From positions 186,001 to 250,000 of the forward strand of contig NZ_VBSL01000008.1 in assembly GCF_006149005.1 (NCBI RefSeq): a stretch of DNA of 64,000 bases, written 5' to 3'. Shown piece by piece: positions 37,684 through 46,767 of the stretch; positions within the stretch are counted from its first letter, which is position 1; each line of letters begins with the position of its first letter. This stretch comes from Larkinella sp. C7 (GTDB lineage Bacteria > Bacteroidota > Bacteroidia > Cytophagales > Spirosomataceae). The translations under genes and the position numbers were made by a program. The notes below the pieces were generated by a model. It searched no databases, was not told the origin of the DNA, and saw only the letters and a list, made by a program, of their open reading frames with translations.

Positions 37684-37785
37684 GCTGATGCGGATCGATA
37701 CCGAAAACAATCACCCTTTATTTTCTTTCACCGTTGCCCCATCGGTAACGGGTTTTTCTGTTTACTCACTTTCCCCTTTTTTTCT

Positions 37786-38841
37786 ATGAAAATTTCATCC
37801 CCCCGTGTGTTGCGCTCTAAGCCCTCGATGGTAAGCTCATTTTTTAAGAATCGTTTTTCGGTCCTGATCCCGGCATTTTCCTACACCTTAATCTGGGTGT
37901 TATGGGGTGCTATGCTGAGCAGTTGCTCCAACGAAGACGACGTTGCGGTTTTGGGCGACTGGAACCGCCGATCCGACTTTGAAGGCGTGGCCCGCAATGC
38001 CGTGGCCGGTTTTGTGCTGAACAATGTGGCTTACATGGGTACCGGCACCAACGCCGACAACGACCGGCTGAAGGATTTCTGGTCGTATGACCCCGCCCGC
38101 AACACCTGGACGCAGTTGGCCGATTTTGGCGGAGAAGCCCGCAATACCGCCGTTGGTTTTGCCGTCGGCACGAAAGGCTATCTGGGTACCGGCCTGAATG
38201 CCAACAGCGACCGGCTGAAAGATTTCTGGGAATTTGACCCGACTTCCAACGCCTGGAAACGCATCGCCGACTTCGGTGGCACCGCCCGCCGGAACGCTGT
38301 GGCCTTCTCGGTGGGTAACAAAGGCTACGTCGGCACCGGCTTCGACGGCAATTATCTGAAAGACTTCTGGGCTTATGATCCCACCAAAGATACCTGGGAG
38401 AAAACAGCCAGCTACGGCGGAGCGAAACGACTGGGAGCCCTCTCGTTTGTGATCGACGGATTGGCGTATGTAGGAACCGGCAACAACAACGGATCGGCAG
38501 AAAAAGACTGGTGGGCCTACGATGCGACCAAAGATGAGTGGATCGAAAAAGGCGATTTTGAAGATGATGAGCTGGTACAACGCAGCTACGCCGTTGGCTT
38601 TTCGATTGGTAACAAAGGCTACGTAACCCTCGGAGATGGCAGCACGGCGGTTTGGGTGTATGACGTAGCCACTGACGACTGGTATGAGCAGGGCATTTTT
38701 GAAGGATCGGCCCGGCAATACGCCTTTGGATTCGCCATCAACGGCAAAGGCTACGTCACTACCGGCAGCAACGGTTCCGGCCGGTTCGACGACATCTGGG
38801 AATTTGACCCGACCGTTGAACAGGACACGGATACGAATTGA
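37786..38841 (+). CDS. Kelch-repeat lipoprotein
   Basis: A 351-residue protein with an N-terminal membrane segment and lipobox near Cys47 (GAMLSSC). Six kelch-like repeats of about 48 residues follow, each with A[VY]GF...NKGY.GTG......LKDFW.YDP....W, enough for a beta-propeller. The stop codon overlaps the start of the DUF4907 gene (TGATG), so the pair is translationally coupled; a DUF4270 lipoprotein gene follows. In Bacteroidota these three families are often neighbours. A surface-exposed binding role is likely; the ligand is unknown. Confidence 0.85.
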   Translation: MKISSPRVLRSKPSMVSSFFKNRFSVLIPAFSYTLIWVLWGAMLSSCSNEDDVAVLGDWNRRSDFEGVARNAVAGFVLNNVAYMGTGTNADNDRLKDFWSYDPARNTWTQLADFGGEARNTAVGFAVGTKGYLGTGLNANSDRLKDFWEFDPTSNAWKRIADFGGTARRNAVAFSVGNKGYVGTGFDGNYLKDFWAYDPTKDTWEKTASYGGAKRLGALSFVIDGLAYVGTGNNNGSAEKDWWAYDATKDEWIEKGDFEDDELVQRSYAVGFSIGNKGYVTLGDGSTAVWVYDVATDDWYEQGIFEGSARQYAFGFAINGKGYVTTGSNGSGRFDDIWEFDPTVEQDTDTN

Positions 38842-39173
38842 TGCGACTCATGAAAGGCAAAAAATTTCAGTCTCTGGCAATCCTGCTGATCGGGCTGGCC
38901 ATTGTCACGACGTACAGTTTGTTCCGTCAAAAATCGCAGTATGAGCTTCAAACGACCCGCACACCGACGGGCTGGGGGTATCAGGTTATGCTGAACGGCA
39001 AAACCGTGATCGACCAGCCGACGGTGCCGGGTCTGCCGGGGCATCGCGGGTTTGCCAGCGAAGCCCTGGCCCGAAAAGTGGGTGAATGCGTGGTTTCCAA
39101 ACTGCATCAGGGACAATTCCCGCCCACACTCACCCCGCCGGAACTCAGCCAGCTAGGCGTGTCGGTTCAATAA
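38841..39173 (+). CDS. DUF4907 family protein
   Basis: A 110-residue membrane-anchored or exported protein with one N-terminal hydrophobic helix (SLAILLIGLAIVTTYSLF). The domain shows GWGYQVMLNGKTVIDQPTVPGLPG and GFASEALARKVGECVVSKL, the hallmarks of DUF4907. ATG at 38841 overlaps the kelch stop codon; a second ATG at 38850 is also possible. It belongs to the kelch-DUF4907-DUF4270 cassette. Function unknown. Confidence 0.82.
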   Translation: MRLMKGKKFQSLAILLIGLAIVTTYSLFRQKSQYELQTTRTPTGWGYQVMLNGKTVIDQPTVPGLPGHRGFASEALARKVGECVVSKLHQGQFPPTLTPPELSQLGVSVQ

Positions 39174-39174
39174 G

Positions 39175-39236
39175 CGGTTTACGGTTTTCAGTCTTCGGTT
39201 TACGGTGGCTAACGCACGCAAAAGTCACCGTAAACT
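39175..39236. repeat. Intergenic hairpin, TTTACGGT unit (second copy)
   Basis: GTTTACGGTG (39198-39207) pairs perfectly with CACCGTAAAC (39226-39235), and another GTTTACGGTT precedes it. The loop holds GCTAACGCACGC, similar to the GCTGACGCAT loop of the hairpins around eda. It lies between the DUF4907 and DUF4270 genes. Confidence 0.75.
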
Positions 39237-39274
39237 ACTATCCATTATTTAGTCCCCTACTTTAGAAAACATAC

Positions 39275-40588
39275 ATGCGAACCTTACTGCGCTTAGCGCT
39301 ACCGATGGTGGCCGGACTGTTGATTTCCGGCTGCATGTCGGGGGATCTGGACGTCGGCCAGAATCTGATCAATCCCGACGAAATGGAACTCCAGTACATC
39401 GACACGGTGACAGTCAATCTGTCGACCGTCATGGCCCCCGACTCGTTTGTTACCTCGTCCGACAGCACGATTCTGGTTGGGCGCTGGACCGACACACAGA
39501 CAGGCCAGATGGAAGGGCGGGGATTTGCGTCTTTATCGTACGTCTCCAACGATTTACCCGATCAAAAGGGCATCCGGTTCGACTCGCTGGTGCTCGAAAT
39601 GGTGTACGGTTATTCAGTGGGTGACACCCTGAAACCGTTTACGCTTCAGATTCACCAGCTTCGGCAGCCGCTCGATATTGGGGCGGTTCATTACAACACG
39701 CAATCGGTCGCCTACAACGCCACACCATTGATTACCAACACCTTTCTTCCTCAATTTAAGGAAGAAATCCGTCAGGTTCGGGTTCGGATACCCGACGCGC
39801 TCGCGCAGTCGTTTTACGACAAGCTGATCAGCAAGGAAATCAACAGCAGCGAAACCATGTCTGATTACTGGAAGGGATTTGCGTTTTTAAGTCCAGCGGC
39901 CAGCAATGTTTTTCTGGGGTTAAACCTCACCTCGTCGCTTTCCGGCATCCGGTTGTATTACCGGGGCAACGACATCAGCCAGACGGCGGGTAATCTGCTC
40001 TTTCCGTTTCAGGCGTCGCAGTTTACCCAACTGACCAACAACCGGAGCGGAACGCCCTTGCAGGCTTTGCAGCGCGCATCGGATGCGGTTTCCAGTCGGA
40101 CGACGCAAAATTCATCGTTCGTCGTACCCGGTGCGTTTCTGTCCACCCGACTCGAAATCCCGTCGCTGAGTGAGTTTATCAAACCGGAAAACTTCATTGG
40201 CCTGAACCGCGCGGAACTGATTATCGAACCCATCCGGCGGGATGTGCGCGACAACAATGCGCCCCCCGACCAGTTGGCGCTGTATTTCACCAACAATCAA
40301 AACGAAACGGTGGAAGCCGTTCCCGGTTTTTCCACCGGTGCATCGGCCGCCGTGGCCAGCTATTCGTATTTGCCAAACGCCATCGAACTGGAGGATGCGT
40401 ACGTCTTCAACATCACCCATTACGTCAACCAGGTAATGAAGGGTTTGTCCGTCAACCGGCCGATGTTGCTGAAGGTAACCACTGGTCAAAGTACGATGAA
40501 AACCATGATTCAACGCGTTGCGTTTGGGAACCGGCAAAGTACCACCGACCGCATCCGATTGAAATTGTACATCACGTCGGATACGTAA
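39275..40588 (+). CDS. DUF4270 family lipoprotein
   Basis: A 437-residue lipoprotein (lipobox Cys20 in LLISGC) matching DUF4270, a Bacteroidota family of surface proteins. Visible family traits are the start DLDVGQNLINPDEMELQYIDT, the repeated description-like beta-sandwich strands, RFDSLVLEMVYGYSVGDT and the C-terminal VAFGNRQSTTDRIRLKLYI. It ends the kelch-DUF4907-DUF4270 cassette and is followed by a MITE-like inverted repeat. No biochemical function is known. Confidence 0.87.
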   Translation: MRTLLRLALPMVAGLLISGCMSGDLDVGQNLINPDEMELQYIDTVTVNLSTVMAPDSFVTSSDSTILVGRWTDTQTGQMEGRGFASLSYVSNDLPDQKGIRFDSLVLEMVYGYSVGDTLKPFTLQIHQLRQPLDIGAVHYNTQSVAYNATPLITNTFLPQFKEEIRQVRVRIPDALAQSFYDKLISKEINSSETMSDYWKGFAFLSPAASNVFLGLNLTSSLSGIRLYYRGNDISQTAGNLLFPFQASQFTQLTNNRSGTPLQALQRASDAVSSRTTQNSSFVVPGAFLSTRLEIPSLSEFIKPENFIGLNRAELIIEPIRRDVRDNNAPPDQLALYFTNNQNETVEAVPGFSTGASAAVASYSYLPNAIELEDAYVFNITHYVNQVMKGLSVNRPMLLKVTTGQSTMKTMIQRVAFGNRQSTTDRIRLKLYITSDT

Positions 40589-40692
40589 CCAAAACGGTGG
40601 ACAATTCAGAAGTCTAGCTTTTTTCTCAGGACTTACCTCTGATCTGATCATTCTTTATGCATACATTTTTTGCCCTGTTCCCCTAATTTAAT

Positions 40693-40846
40693 CGCCGAAA
40701 TGAATGTTTACAGCCCACTGCTTTAGCTGTGGGTAAATTGAAACCAAACCGAATCGTGGAACCGTTTTAACGGTTTGGTTAGCAGGGGGTTACTTTTCGC
40801 TTGACCCACAGCTAAAGCAGTGGGGCTAATAAACATTCTTTCGGCG
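40693..40846. repeat. Long nested inverted repeat, MITE/REP-like
   Basis: The outer arms 40693-40734 and 40804-40846 pair over about 40 bp with few mismatches (CGCCGAAA...GAATGTTTACAGCCCACT and its complement; core CTGCTTTAGCTGTGGGT). Inside is a second hairpin with AACCAAACCG/CGGTTTGGTT. A third partial copy of GGGCTGATAAACATTC follows at 40860-40880. No gene is carried. The CTGCTTTAGCTGTGGGT type of arm resembles ends of IS200/IS605-type elements; that likeness is from memory, not a search. Confidence 0.75.
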
Positions 40847-40991
40847 GTTATTTTGCGGTGGGCTGATAAACATTCAGTTAGAGACTGTCTAAATCTTTAC
40901 AAAAATTTAACAGCCTGAACACCAGCGGTTCTACCAGCTTTTCAGTATTTTACCGGTTCATCTGCTCCTTTTTCTCTTTCATCTTCCCGGT

Positions 40992-42092
40992 ATGAACCAA
41001 CTGATACGCACTTTTTCACTGGCTTTTTTTCTGGTCATCTGTCGCCTTTCTTTTGCCACGGCACAGCAAACCCAAAACGTCATTCTGGTTACGCTCGACG
41101 GGGTTCGCTGGCAGGAGGTGTTTTCCGGTGCCGATTCGACGCTGCTGTTCGACCCGGCTTATTCGCCCGACACGGCTACGGCCCGGAAGTTCTTCTGGGC
41201 GGCCACGCCCCAGGAACGACGCCAGCGGTTGTTTCCGTTCTTCTGGAATACCGTTGCCAAACAAGGGCAACTTTATGGGAATCGACTGAAAAACAGCCGC
41301 GTCAATGCCTCGAATCCGTACTGGTTCAGCTATCCGGGGTACAACGAAATTCTTTCTGGGTATGCCGACGACCGCATCAAATCGAACGACAAAATCGACA
41401 ATCCGAATACCACCGTTCTCGAATTTCTACACAACCAACCCGATTACAAGGGCCGGATTGCGGCTTTTTCATCCTGGGATGTAATCGAAGCGGCTGTCAA
41501 CGAGAAGAAAACCGGTATTTTCGCCAGTGCCGGCAACGAACTGATTCCATCTCCAAAAACCGCCACCGATTCGCTGCTCAACAGCATGATGACGACCATT
41601 CCGGCGCAGGTATGGGACAAATCTGTCCGCAGCGACTTTCTGACCTATTTTGCCGCCAAAAACTACCTGCTGCAAAACCGCCCCCGGGTGCTGTTCATGC
41701 AGTTTGACGAAACCGACGGGCTGGCCCACGCCGGGCGGTATGCCGACGATCTGCGCATGGTGAACACCGCCGATGCGTTCATGGCCGACCTCTGGAAAAC
41801 CATCCAGCAAATTCCGCAATACGCCGGAAAAACCACGCTCATCCTGACCACCGACCACGGACGGGGCCACACGCCGAAAGCCACCTGGAAAGGTCACGGT
41901 GCCAAAACACCGGATTCCTACCAAATGTGGTTCGCCGTGATCGGCCCGGATACGCCACCCACCGGCGAGCAAGCGGGCGGACCGGTCTTGTTTCAGAACC
42001 AGTTGGCAGCTACGGTGGCGAAGCTGTTGGGCCAGACGTTCACCTGTGAACACCCGGTTGGACCGCCGGTTCTGACGGTTTTGAAACCGTGA
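40992..42092 (+). CDS. Alkaline phosphatase superfamily protein
   Basis: A 366-residue exported enzyme (signal peptide ending FATAQ) with the alkaline phosphatase/sulfatase/phosphodiesterase fold. Metal-ligand regions are VTLDGVRW (Asp36), the nucleophile region YWFSYPGYNEILSG, QFDETDGLAHAG and TTDHGRG, followed by the last His in KGHGAK. The nucleophile is most likely a Ser or Thr in the second block. It is convergent with the sialic-acid transporter gene (30-bp gap) and stands alone. The substrate could be a phosphate or sulfate ester and cannot be told from sequence. Confidence 0.85.
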   Translation: MNQLIRTFSLAFFLVICRLSFATAQQTQNVILVTLDGVRWQEVFSGADSTLLFDPAYSPDTATARKFFWAATPQERRQRLFPFFWNTVAKQGQLYGNRLKNSRVNASNPYWFSYPGYNEILSGYADDRIKSNDKIDNPNTTVLEFLHNQPDYKGRIAAFSSWDVIEAAVNEKKTGIFASAGNELIPSPKTATDSLLNSMMTTIPAQVWDKSVRSDFLTYFAAKNYLLQNRPRVLFMQFDETDGLAHAGRYADDLRMVNTADAFMADLWKTIQQIPQYAGKTTLILTTDHGRGHTPKATWKGHGAKTPDSYQMWFAVIGPDTPPTGEQAGGPVLFQNQLAATVAKLLGQTFTCEHPVGPPVLTVLKP

Positions 42093-42122
42093 ACCTATCG
42101 AGACGGACTTTTCATCCGGCGA

Positions 42123-43487
42123 TTAGTGAGGAGACAGAACGACCCGTTCCATCTTCGGAACCAGCAGATGAATGATCCCCAGCGCGAGCAGATACGAGCA
42201 GGCGGCTACTACAAACAGCGGAAAATAGCCATACCGGACGCGGATAATGCCCGCCACCAGCGCCAGCAGAACGCCGGAAATCGCCCCGACCGCTCCCCCG
42301 ATTCCCGTGACCTGGGCCACCAGCGGTTTGGGGAACAGATCGGTAACGCTGGCGAACAAGGTTGCCGAAAAACCCTGGTGGGCCGCCGTAGCCAGCGAAA
42401 TCAAACCAATGGCCACCCATAAACTGTGCGTCTGAGCGGCCAGCACAATCGGCACCACGCAAAGGGCACAAATCAGCCAGGTGACCTTGCGGGCTCGGTT
42501 GACCGACCAGCCGATTTTGAGAAAGTAACTCGATAGCCAGCCAAAGAAAATACTGCCCACGTCGGTAACGAGGTAAATCACCAGAAACGGTAACCCCAGA
42601 TTTTTGAGGTCGAGCTTCTGGTCCAGGGCTTCGCTGCTGTTGAAAAAATCGGGCAACCAGGTCAGGTATATCCAGAAAACCGGGTCGATCAGGAATTTAC
42701 AGCCCGCATACGCCCAGGTCTGACGGAACCGCAGCAATTGCCACCAGGACACGGAAGCCCGCTCCGGCTCCGGAACCTCCCCGGCCCGAATCAGGGCGTG
42801 CTCGCCGGGCGACAAACGGGGATGTTCCGCCAGCGGGCGGTAAATCACCAGCCAGGCCACCAGAAGCCCGATACCGAGTAAACCGGTGAGCAGAAAGCAA
42901 CTTCGCCAGCCGTATTGCAGCGTCAGGAACGGCACGAGCCAGGCCGTCAGAATAATCCCGATGTTGCCACTGGCATTAAAAATACCAAACGCAATCGAGC
43001 GTTCCTTTTGCGGAAACCACTCCGAAACCGTGCGCGTAGCCGCCGGAAAATTCCCGGCTTCGCCAACGGCCAGCCCCGCCCTTGCCAACGCCAGCGACCG
43101 GATCGAGCCGACCAGCGAGGTCAGCATCCCGGCCAGACTCCAGATCATCACAAACAGCGAAAATCCCCGCCGGAGGCCCAGCCGTGTGGTGAGCCAGCCC
43201 GTTAGCAGAAAGCCCACCGCATAGGCCGCTTTGAAAGCCGCATCGACAAAACCCATCTGCTCTTTGAATTGCCCGTCGAGCGCCGGGGTCAGAACCGCGT
43301 CGGCGGGGAGTCCGAGCATATCCCGCTTGAAGGACGGGTCAATCATGGTGAACGACAGCACGTTGCGATCCACGTAGTTGACAATGCCCGACAGAAACAA
43401 AACCGCCAGCACCCACCAGCGCAGGTGTTTCCAGGGTCGGTAACCAGTGGCCGGTTTCAGATCCGGCACATTGAGGGGTCTATTCAT
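42123..43487 (-). CDS. MFS anion:cation symporter, probable sialic-acid transporter
   Basis: A 454-residue major facilitator closely related to the hexuronate carrier at 3071-4408 (shared INYVDR/IDR.VLSFTMID, AVGEAGNFPAATRTVSEWFPQKER, WLPDFFNSSEALDQ). It ends the minus-strand sialic-acid operon; its start overlaps the stop of nanM by 4 bp. Context therefore suggests N-acetylneuraminate or its derivative as cargo, although the family is mostly known for hexuronates and related sugar acids. About twelve membrane segments are visible. Confidence 0.82.
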   Translation of the reverse strand: MNRPLNVPDLKPATGYRPWKHLRWWVLAVLFLSGIVNYVDRNVLSFTMIDPSFKRDMLGLPADAVLTPALDGQFKEQMGFVDAAFKAAYAVGFLLTGWLTTRLGLRRGFSLFVMIWSLAGMLTSLVGSIRSLALARAGLAVGEAGNFPAATRTVSEWFPQKERSIAFGIFNASGNIGIILTAWLVPFLTLQYGWRSCFLLTGLLGIGLLVAWLVIYRPLAEHPRLSPGEHALIRAGEVPEPERASVSWWQLLRFRQTWAYAGCKFLIDPVFWIYLTWLPDFFNSSEALDQKLDLKNLGLPFLVIYLVTDVGSIFFGWLSSYFLKIGWSVNRARKVTWLICALCVVPIVLAAQTHSLWVAIGLISLATAAHQGFSATLFASVTDLFPKPLVAQVTGIGGAVGAISGVLLALVAGIIRVRYGYFPLFVVAACSYLLALGIIHLLVPKMERVVLSPH

Positions 43488-44587
43488 CGGGTTGTGGGGC
43501 TGGTGATGAGTACCCGGTTGGTGCGCAGGCCGGGTCGTACCTCACCACCAGGCAGAATCCATTTGCCGTCCCAAACCACGGCGGGCGTCGTAACGGGTGC
43601 CCATAACACCGGTTTCCTGGTGTCGTCATTCACCCCGGTTTTGGGACTGACGTTGCCAGCAACCGTCCAGGTGTTGGTCAGGGTATGGTAGGCCAGAACC
43701 TCGGTGCGAAAACCGGGGTGATTTTCTTTCAGAATCAGATTACGGTCGGCATTGGCCCCATCGTCGCCACCCGGCACCAGCAGTTGATGTTGTCTGGCCG
43801 GAAAAGCGGGTGAGGGCGCGGCAACAATGGGATTCGGCAAATCGGCCAGGCGTGTCCAGGTTCGTTGCGCGGGGTCGTAGGCATACGCATCGGCCAGATA
43901 CCGGCGTTTGATCGCTCCGGTTTTTGGCTCCGCAAAAACTTCCGTACCGCTGAAAAGAAAGAATTTTCCGGCCTGCGCACCCGCTACGGCCAGCATTCGG
44001 CCCGGCCCCGGCCAGGGTGGCAACCGCTGCCAGCCGGCTTCGGGTTTGCGCAAATCCAGGCTCAGAAAAAGGTTTTCGGCGGTGGTATCGGTCGGTGTTT
44101 CAATCCCACCGGCCACGTAAACGATTCCGTTGAGAACGGCCCCGCAGGCATTGGCCAGCGGCAGCGGCAGCGGACTCAGGTTTTTCGTCGTGACCTGTCC
44201 GTGCTGATACTGCACCATAAATACGTCCGGATAATGCCGCTCGCCGTCGGCACCGCCGATGCACAAAACTCCGTCAGGCACCGTCAGGGCCACGCTGTAC
44301 CCCATTTTTTGCGGCAGTTTACCCACTTTTTTCCAGGAACCGTCCGGTTTTTCCAGCACAAACAGATCGTCGTACCAGGTTTTCGGCGTTTTGCCCCAGG
44401 GACCCACATTATCGGGAAAATTAGCGCCCCCTCCTACCAGCAAAGCCCCGTTGCTGATCCCGGCAACAGAACCCGCAAACCCCACCGGATCGGGAACGGA
44501 AGGCAATAGTCGCCAGGTTAGCGATTGCGCCAAAGCAAGATCATATACCATTGAAAAGAGAAGAAAAAGAAACCCGTTTCGAGTCAT
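43484..44587 (-). CDS. nanM: N-acetylneuraminate epimerase/mutarotase NanM-like kelch protein
   Basis: A 367-residue exported kelch-type beta-propeller, the architecture of the sialic-acid mutarotase NanM and of cyclically permuted mutarotases. From ATG 44587 it has a signal peptide (ending LALAQ) and six propeller blades, with motifs ISNGALLVGGGANFPD, YSVALTVPDGVLCIGG, CGAVLNGIVYVAGG and PGRMLAVAGAQAGKFFLFSG. The frame runs 68 codons further upstream over the end of nanA but without an exported start. It overlaps the transporter gene by 4 bp and follows nanA by 53 bp. Role: interconversion of sialic-acid anomers after sialidase action. Confidence 0.87.
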   Translation of the reverse strand: MTRNGFLFLLFSMVYDLALAQSLTWRLLPSVPDPVGFAGSVAGISNGALLVGGGANFPDNVGPWGKTPKTWYDDLFVLEKPDGSWKKVGKLPQKMGYSVALTVPDGVLCIGGADGERHYPDVFMVQYQHGQVTTKNLSPLPLPLANACGAVLNGIVYVAGGIETPTDTTAENLFLSLDLRKPEAGWQRLPPWPGPGRMLAVAGAQAGKFFLFSGTEVFAEPKTGAIKRRYLADAYAYDPAQRTWTRLADLPNPIVAAPSPAFPARQHQLLVPGGDDGANADRNLILKENHPGFRTEVLAYHTLTNTWTVAGNVSPKTGVNDDTRKPVLWAPVTTPAVVWDGKWILPGGEVRPGLRTNRVLITSPTTR

Positions 44588-44640
44588 AACGTCTGTAAAA
44601 AACCGCGTTGATGGGCCATCCAGCCCGTTCAAAAACCAAC

Positions 44641-45609
44641 TCAGGGTTGACCGTTCGGCGTGCTCACTGTCGGCAGAACAACCGGAATTTCCGAAGCCGC
44701 GCGGAGCCGTTGCCAGAAGCCAATTGTCTCCAGTTCGGTGTACAACTCGTCGTATTGATTCTCCGAAAGCCGGGTCAACGGCAGACGGCACGGCCCTACG
44801 TTGTAACCCAGCATGTGCATGATGGCTTTCTGGGCCGGAATGGGCGGAAATTGGGTCATCACCCGGATCATCTCGATCAGGTGGGCCATGCCCTCCTGCG
44901 CCTGCTCCATCTGCCCGGCCTTGTAGTGCCGCTGGACTTCCCGATACAGCGGGGCGGCAAAATTGTACGTACTGCCAATGGCTGCTTTTGCCCCAATGCT
45001 CAGGGCAGGCAGCAACATTTCGTCGTAGCCGTACAGGACGTCAAACCGGCTGTTGGCATAACGCAGGCACACCTGATACTCCCAGAGTGTCGTGGCTGTA
45101 TACTTAATTCCGCGCAGGTTCGGAATCTGTTTTTCACTCAGCCGGAGAAATTCAACCATGTCCATGCCTACGCCGGTCAGGGTCGGAATGTGGTAATAAT
45201 AAAACGGCATTTCGGGTGCTGCCGACGCGATTTCGGCCATGCTATTGACCAGATTCTGAACCGACGTGGGCTTGAAGTAAAACGCAGCGACCGACGAAGC
45301 CGCATCGGCCCCGATCGAATGTGCATGTTGCAACAGTGCCTGCGATTCGCGAATGCTCGAATGCCCGACGTGTACCCAGATGGGCAACCGCCCCGCCGAA
45401 GCCTGCACGAAGGCTTCGGCCACGGTCATGCGTTCCTGCGTCGTCATGTTGGGGCCTTCGCCGTTGCTGCCACAGATGAAGGCACCACTCAGCCCATCGG
45501 CAACCATTTTGTCAAGTATAACCGGTATTAATTCCAGGTTGAGGGAACCGTCTTCGTGAAAAGGGGTAAATGGTGCGGACAACAGTCCTTCGGTTTTTGG
45601 TATGTTCAT
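44641..45609 (-). CDS. nanA: N-acetylneuraminate lyase NanA
   Basis: A 322-residue class I aldolase of the DHDPS/NAL family. It cleaves N-acetylneuraminate to pyruvate and N-acetylmannosamine (EC 4.1.3.3). The Schiff-base Lys is Lys169 in LRGIKYT, the catalytic Tyr is in PFYYYHIP (138-139), and the carboxylate-binding loop is GSNGEG (47-52) rather than the GTTGE of dihydrodipicolinate synthase; these match sialate lyases. The C-terminus has a 40-residue extension with little family character. It is located between the sialidase-like gene and nanM in the operon. ManNAc kinase and epimerase genes are not in the window. Confidence 0.92.
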   Translation of the reverse strand: MNIPKTEGLLSAPFTPFHEDGSLNLELIPVILDKMVADGLSGAFICGSNGEGPNMTTQERMTVAEAFVQASAGRLPIWVHVGHSSIRESQALLQHAHSIGADAASSVAAFYFKPTSVQNLVNSMAEIASAAPEMPFYYYHIPTLTGVGMDMVEFLRLSEKQIPNLRGIKYTATTLWEYQVCLRYANSRFDVLYGYDEMLLPALSIGAKAAIGSTYNFAAPLYREVQRHYKAGQMEQAQEGMAHLIEMIRVMTQFPPIPAQKAIMHMLGYNVGPCRLPLTRLSENQYDELYTELETIGFWQRLRAASEIPVVLPTVSTPNGQP

Positions 45610-45640
45610 GGTGTTTTGGTCAATTCTACGCGCTTTCTAT

Positions 45641-46762
45641 TTATAGCTTTTTGTCGAAGTCGTCGAGCTTGAACCGCACGGAGACGACCGAATGCTTTTT
45701 CGTTCCGGGTTCATATTTGATGTAGGTCGTCGCCACGAGCGTGCCGTCGGGCAGCAGTTCCAGACCGGGATACCCGCAATCGGTTCCGGCGTAATTGTGC
45801 AGCAGTTTCACCCGGTATTGCCCCGAAAGCCCGTTGACAATGTCGTTGTACGTCCCCACCCAGGCCACAAAATGCCCTTTGGTGGGGCTGTTGGGGGCCA
45901 TATCCCGAAAAACCGACACAATCCGACCGTCCGGCGTATACCGCACCATGTGGCGGTCGCCGGTCAGCCCCCAGGGCGTTTCGACCGGCTTCGACCAGGT
46001 TTTCCCCTCGTCCTCCGACGTCATCATCAACGCCCGGCCTTTCCGCTGGTTTTCCCGCATCAGACACAGCAATTGCTTGCCGTTGGGCGACCGAAACACG
46101 GCGGGTTCGCAGGGCGAGCGGCCTTCCATTTCGCCCACCATCACCGATTCGCCCCAGGTCACTCCGCCGTCGGTCGAGATCGACTGCCAGATTTTCAGCG
46201 GAGATTTATCCTTGTCGTCCGGCCCCCGGTGGTATAGTCCCAGATAATCGCCGTTCTGTAGTTTGACGATGCTCGAAAAGGCCATCACACACGGTTTTCC
46301 CAGACTTTTGACGGGTGTCCAGGTTTTGCCGCCGTCTTCGCTCCAGGTCTGGGACATGCCCGGACGAGCCGCAAAAACCATCAGACGCGCCTTCCCGGTT
46401 TTGTCCGTTAAAAGGTAAATGCTGGGGCAATTATAGGTGGTGCTCCAGTCGGCGGGTGTCGGGATCATTTCCCATTGGATTCCCCCGTCCGTACTCTTCG
46501 CCAGCGGACCGCATTTGCCCCCGTGATCGAACGACCAGGCACAAAACAGCGTCTTGCCGTCGGGCATCAAGACCGTTGTGGGGTGCCCCTGGTAGACTTC
46601 CTCCGTTCCCCGGGCAATAACCGTGTGTCGGTTTTTTTCGCCGGACACATCCAGAATCGGGAGGTTTGGATGGTATGGCTGGGCTACAGCGGATAAAGTC
46701 TCAAAAGCCAGCAAAACCGTTACTATACAACACTTTACCGATTGTTTCAGAAAATAATTCAT
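45641..46762 (-). CDS. Sialidase-like (BNR repeat) secreted protein
   Basis: A 373-residue exported six-bladed propeller with signal peptide ending LSAVAQ. Four Asp boxes are visible (STDGGIQW, SEDGGKTW, STDGGVTW, SEDEGKTW). It lacks the clear RIP motif of the next gene, having HTVIARG instead, so it may act on a different sialoside or be a related hydrolase. It begins 5 bp after the GH33 sialidase gene ends and is followed by nanA, so it is firmly in the sialic-acid operon. Assignment as a sialidase in the strict sense is moderate. Confidence 0.78.
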   Translation of the reverse strand: MNYFLKQSVKCCIVTVLLAFETLSAVAQPYHPNLPILDVSGEKNRHTVIARGTEEVYQGHPTTVLMPDGKTLFCAWSFDHGGKCGPLAKSTDGGIQWEMIPTPADWSTTYNCPSIYLLTDKTGKARLMVFAARPGMSQTWSEDGGKTWTPVKSLGKPCVMAFSSIVKLQNGDYLGLYHRGPDDKDKSPLKIWQSISTDGGVTWGESVMVGEMEGRSPCEPAVFRSPNGKQLLCLMRENQRKGRALMMTSEDEGKTWSKPVETPWGLTGDRHMVRYTPDGRIVSVFRDMAPNSPTKGHFVAWVGTYNDIVNGLSGQYRVKLLHNYAGTDCGYPGLELLPDGTLVATTYIKYEPGTKKHSVVSVRFKLDDFDKKL

Positions 46763-46767
46763 AGGAT

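Noticed and set aside
44608-45531. 307-codon open frame opposite nanA
   Set aside because: Antisense shadow of a lyase with all catalytic residues.
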